From Polycyclovorans algicola TG408 (lineage in GTDB: Bacteria; Pseudomonadota; Gammaproteobacteria; Nevskiales; Nevskiaceae): a DNA stretch of 64,000 nt. The notes under the pieces were generated by a model that was not told the origin of the DNA, did no database searches, and worked only from the letters and a program-made list of their open reading frames with translations. How positions within the stretch are numbered: position 1 is the stretch's first letter; the number at the start of each line of letters is the position of its first letter. Below are positions 61,541 to 64,000 of this stretch, piece by piece. Position numbers and translations under genes: made by a program. The DNA lies in NCBI RefSeq assembly GCF_000711245.1, contig NZ_JOMH01000001.1:186001-250000 (forward strand), read 5' to 3'.

Positions 61541-62227
61541 ATGACGGCGCAACCGATTTCCGCGATTCTGACCGACATCGAGGGCACGACGTCGTCCATC
61601 GATTTCGTTCATGAAACCCTGTTCCCGTACGCCCGGCAGCGCATTCGAGACTGGCTGAGGGCCAATGCGCACCTCGATGAAGTGCACATCCAGCTCGATG
61701 CCGTCGAGCAGATCGTCGGTGGCGACCTGTCGCTGGCCGATGCCGCCGACATACTGGAACGCTGGATCGACGAAGACCGCAAGGCGACACCGCTGAAGGC
61801 CCTGCAGGGCATGATCTGGGCGGAGGGTTACGCTGCCGGCGAGCTGCAGGGCCACGTCTATGAAGACACGCCGGTCGCGCTGCGCCAGTGGCATGCGGAC
61901 GGGCTGGCGCTGTACGTCTACTCGTCGGGCTCGGTGACGGCGCAGAAACTGATTTTCGGCCACACCGCCTATGGCGATCTGACGCCCCTGTTCACCGACT
62001 ACTTTGATACACGCGTCGGCGCCAAGCGTGAGGCGGCCAGCTACCAGCGCATCGTCGAGGCGGCGGGCTGCGCGGCGGAAACCATGCTGTTTCTCTCAGA
62101 TGTTGGCGCCGAACTCGATGCGGCGCGCGAGGCCGGGTTGCAGACCTGGCAGATCGTGAGGGACGACAAGACAGTGCCCGCCGTTGGGCACCGGCAGGTA
62201 GGCAGCCTGGCCGACATCAAGGTTTAA
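61541..62227 (+). CDS. mtnC: Enolase-phosphatase E1
   Basis: 228 residues, HAD superfamily. Nucleophile block LTDIEGTTSSIDFVHE, motif II VYSSGSVTAQKL, Lys in GAKREAASYQRI and the acidic FLSDVGAELDAA. Enolises and dephosphorylates the diketone intermediate in methionine salvage. Starts one base after the mtnD stop. The catalytic pattern DxEGT replaces the usual DxDGT, as is normal for this family. Confidence 0.96.
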   Translation: MTAQPISAILTDIEGTTSSIDFVHETLFPYARQRIRDWLRANAHLDEVHIQLDAVEQIVGGDLSLADAADILERWIDEDRKATPLKALQGMIWAEGYAAGELQGHVYEDTPVALRQWHADGLALYVYSSGSVTAQKLIFGHTAYGDLTPLFTDYFDTRVGAKREAASYQRIVEAAGCAAETMLFLSDVGAELDAAREAGLQTWQIVRDDKTVPAVGHRQVGSLADIKV

Positions 62228-62388
62228 GGGTTCGCGATCAGTGGTTTTGCGACGCGCTTTGCGGGCATTGAACCCTTGCAGTTGGTTGCAACCCGTCGCC
62301 AGTCGCCCGATGGACAGACCCATTTTGAAGGTTCTGGTTGGGCTTCATCGACCGCGCCGCTGGCTTTGATGGGCCTGTTGGCCGGCTG
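62228..62388. other. Intergenic stretch with no recognised feature
   Basis: 161 bp between mtnC and the palindromic element. The right end (GGGCCTGTTGGCCGGC) shows faint similarity to the mirror position beyond the element, so the inverted repeat may extend imperfectly into it. No gene, promoter or terminator recognised. Confidence 0.4.
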
Positions 62389-62915
62389 GGTTTCATGAGC
62401 CCCACCGCCAACTTGATGACTCAGTGGCCGGGATTGCCCCCGGCGGTGCAGTTCCTTTTCTTGACACCAAGAAAAGGGAACCAAAAGAAGGTGCCCCACT
62501 GCCGGGCCCCGCTAACGCGGGGTGCCCTGCGCTTCTCGCAGAGGCGGGGCCTCGCGGAACTCGCTTCGCTCAGACAACCGCGAGTCTGATCCCGCCCCTG
62601 CTGCGATGCTCGGCCCGGTCAGACGGGGGTTTAACAGCAAAAGCCGTCGCCGGCTTTTCGCTTGTGACGTTCCTCCCCCTTTGTTTCGGCCGAGCATCGC
62701 AGCGGCAGGCGAAAAGGCTTGCGCTTGTCTGAGCGATAGCGAGTTTGCGCAAGCCCGCCTGACGCGAGAAGCGCAGGGGCCTTTGGGCTGAAAGCCCAAA
62801 GCCGAAACATGGGGTGGCTCTTTTGCTTACTTTTCTAGCAGTAGAAAAGTGAGTGCCCCGCCGGGGGCAGTCCCGGCCACTGAGTCATCAAGTGGGCGGT
62901 GGGGGGCATGAAACC
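62389..62915. mobile_element. 527-bp imperfect-palindrome repeat element with 58-bp inverted ends
   Basis: Bases 62389-62446 and 62858-62915 are reverse complements over 58 positions with four mismatches (shared core ACTTGATGACTCAGTGGCC). Inside the ends each half repeats the same motifs in mirror order: a hairpin CTTTTCTT..AAGAAAAG on the left and CTTTTCT..AGAAAAG on the right; CTGCGCTTCTCGC; AACTCGCT..CGCTCAGACAA; and CTGCGATGCTCGGCC near the centre. The whole block can thus fold as one giant stem with side hairpins. Short open frames on both strands contain no protein family. It fills most of the 767-bp gap between mtnC and djlA. Confidence 0.85.
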
Positions 62916-62994
62916 GGCGATCGACGCGCCCACTCAGACGACATGCCGAGCTGAAACCCGGAAAGCCGCAAGGTCCGGCAAACCTGGGCTCAAG

Positions 62995-63747
62995 TCAGGC
63001 CCGCGCTGCCTTGATCCGGTCGTAGGCCGAGGTGATGTTGCGAGTTTTTTCCTCGGCCATCGGACGCATGCTCTCGGGCAAGCCCTTGGCGGCCAGCTTG
63101 TCGGGGTGGTTCTCGCTCATCAGTCGCCGGTAGGCCTGCCGCAGGTCACTGTCGCTGGCATCTGCCGGCACGCCAAGGGTGGCGTAGGCCGCCGCCAGAT
63201 CGTCTTTGGACGGACCGCGCCCACCACCGCGCAGCGCCGCCTCCATGCGCCGTACGTCAGCCTCTGAGAGGCCCAATCCGCGCGCAATGCGCACCAGCAG
63301 CGCATGCTCCTTTTCGTGCACCACGCCATCGGCGGCGACCGCTGCAAGCTGCATCTGCAGAAACATGTTGAGCAGCGGGGCCTGACCGCGGCAGGTCGCG
63401 GCAAAGCGCGCCACCTCGGCATCGAGGTCGAAGCCCGCCGACTTGCCGCGATTGAATGCGCGGCGCGCGTCTTCGCGGCCCTCGGCGCTCAGCCGCAACT
63501 GGCCAAACAAACGCTCGACCACCCGAATCTCGCCTTCCGAGACCACGCCGTCGGCTTTGCAAACCGCACCCATCACCGAGAAGGTACTGTCGAGAAACGC
63601 CCGACGCACCTGCAGGATTTTGGTTTTGCCGAGCGCGCCCAAGATCGGTTTCGCCAGGAAATATCCCAGCGCCGCGCCCATCACCGCACCGGGAATGCCG
63701 CGCAGCATCAGCCCGATCAAGCCACCCACCCAGAGTCCGATCATCAT
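62995..63747 (-). CDS. djlA: Membrane-anchored DnaJ-like co-chaperone DjlA
   Basis: 250 residues, ATG at 63747 (a second ATG follows directly). One N-terminal membrane helix with glycines (IGLWVGGLIGLMLRGIPGAVMGAALGYFL in parts), a TerB-like central domain (~55-165: AFLDSTFSVMGAVCKADG, LAAVAADGVVHEKEHALL) and a C-terminal J domain (~185-250: DLAAAYATLGVPADASDSDL with the HPDK tetrapeptide in SENHPDKLAAKG). Stimulates DnaK at the inner membrane. Normal length and order. Confidence 0.94.
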   Translation of the reverse strand: MMIGLWVGGLIGLMLRGIPGAVMGAALGYFLAKPILGALGKTKILQVRRAFLDSTFSVMGAVCKADGVVSEGEIRVVERLFGQLRLSAEGREDARRAFNRGKSAGFDLDAEVARFAATCRGQAPLLNMFLQMQLAAVAADGVVHEKEHALLVRIARGLGLSEADVRRMEAALRGGGRGPSKDDLAAAYATLGVPADASDSDLRQAYRRLMSENHPDKLAAKGLPESMRPMAEEKTRNITSAYDRIKAARA

Positions 63748-63790
63748 CGGTGAATGTTACGCAATCAGCGCGATTCGCAGCGGGATCGGG

Positions 63791-64000
63791 TCACTCCACA
63801 AGCACAGCCCCCGCGCGGCACTCCAAGCCCATCATGGTGATGTCCGTCTGACCGACCTGTAAGCCCAGCACGTCCTGCAGCAGGGGCATCAACAGATTTG
63901 TGCCCACGGCATCGAGAATCGGCTTGAGGAGTTCAACCAAACTGCCGAGGAGCACCGCAAGGGCGTTCGACGTTGATCCGCCGGATGGATTCGCGCTCAA
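63791..64000 (-). CDS. C-terminal fragment of a possible TadG-like protein (5' end beyond window)
   Basis: An open frame runs from the window edge to a stop at 63791; about 69 residues are visible and the start lies outside. The tail LLMPLLQDVLGLQVGQTDITM..ECRAGAVLVE has the same layout as the end of the TadG-like protein at 48 kb (LLEELGIQIAYADYRVFDV..AQPVLFQR). That layout is a Leu-rich helix, a GLQ/GIQ turn, an aspartate strand and a short hydrophobic end. On this basis it may be a second, unlinked TadG-type protein. Low confidence because only the tail is seen. Confidence 0.45.
   Translation of the reverse strand: MSANPSGGSTSNALAVLLGSLVELLKPILDAVGTNLLMPLLQDVLGLQVGQTDITMMGLECRAGAVLVE

Noticed and set aside
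62338..62799. Several 60-100-codon frames in the 527-bp palindrome
   Set aside because: Overlapping frames on both strands created by the repeat; no domain, and none is favoured by start signals.

Overview
The window is 64 kb of GC-rich, densely packed chromosome with about 59 protein genes and no rRNA, tRNA or CRISPR array that I could see. The gene content (lptD-surA-pdxA-rsmA, E. coli-type speD, a crp-like gene next to an OsmC gene, amgK-murU, djlA, mtnBDC, DUF1302 barrel) points to a gammaproteobacterium. Within that class it looks closest to the Nevskiales/Solimonadaceae/Xanthomonadales side; this taxonomic placement is inference from gene content only.

Layout. 1-7.35 kb (minus): an operon of a surface lipase-like lipoprotein and a DUF1302 outer-membrane barrel (cut by the window edge), then an operon of a MliC/COG3650 lipoprotein, an alpha/beta hydrolase and glpD. 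7.5-11.3 kb: a large transglutaminase/DUF2126 protein converging on a BON-domain protein across a clear bidirectional terminator. 11.4-16.7 kb: a DUF2868/DUF3482 membrane protein-GTPase pair split by an inserted 364-bp palindromic element, then speD, an OsmC protein and a divergent CRP-family regulator. 16.7-19.7 kb (minus): trpG-trpD-trpC and a VOC protein.

19.7-34.8 kb (minus): thirteen tightly coupled envelope genes. They encode an RND protein, a TPR protein ending in a TonB-C-like domain, several lipoproteins, a TPR membrane protein, a PEGA/FGE-fold protein, a MotA/TolQ/ExbB-like channel, an actin/Hsp70-like protein with an FHA-like tail, and two VWA proteins whose single N-terminal helix resembles ExbD/TolR. 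I read this as a candidate undescribed proton-driven envelope machine and as the most interesting part of the window.

35-49.9 kb (plus): apaH, a convergent hisN-type phosphatase, then a complete Tad/Flp pilus locus (flp, tadV, tadE-like, cpaB, cpaC, tadZ, tadA, tadB, tadC, tadD, DUF3613, tadG) ending in an outputless PAS sensor. This locus is peppered with palindromic repeats, one of which is translated inside cpaC. 49.9-55.4 kb (minus): lptD-surA-pdxA-rsmA. 55.5-57.8 kb (plus): amgK-murU-acyltransferase. 57.9-60.2 kb (minus): dienelactone hydrolase, haloalkane dehalogenase and a DUF2064 glycosyltransferase. 60.4-62.2 kb (plus): methionine-salvage genes mtnB-mtnD-mtnC. 62.2-63 kb: a 527-bp giant imperfect palindrome. 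63-64 kb (minus): djlA and the 3' end of what may be a second TadG-like gene.
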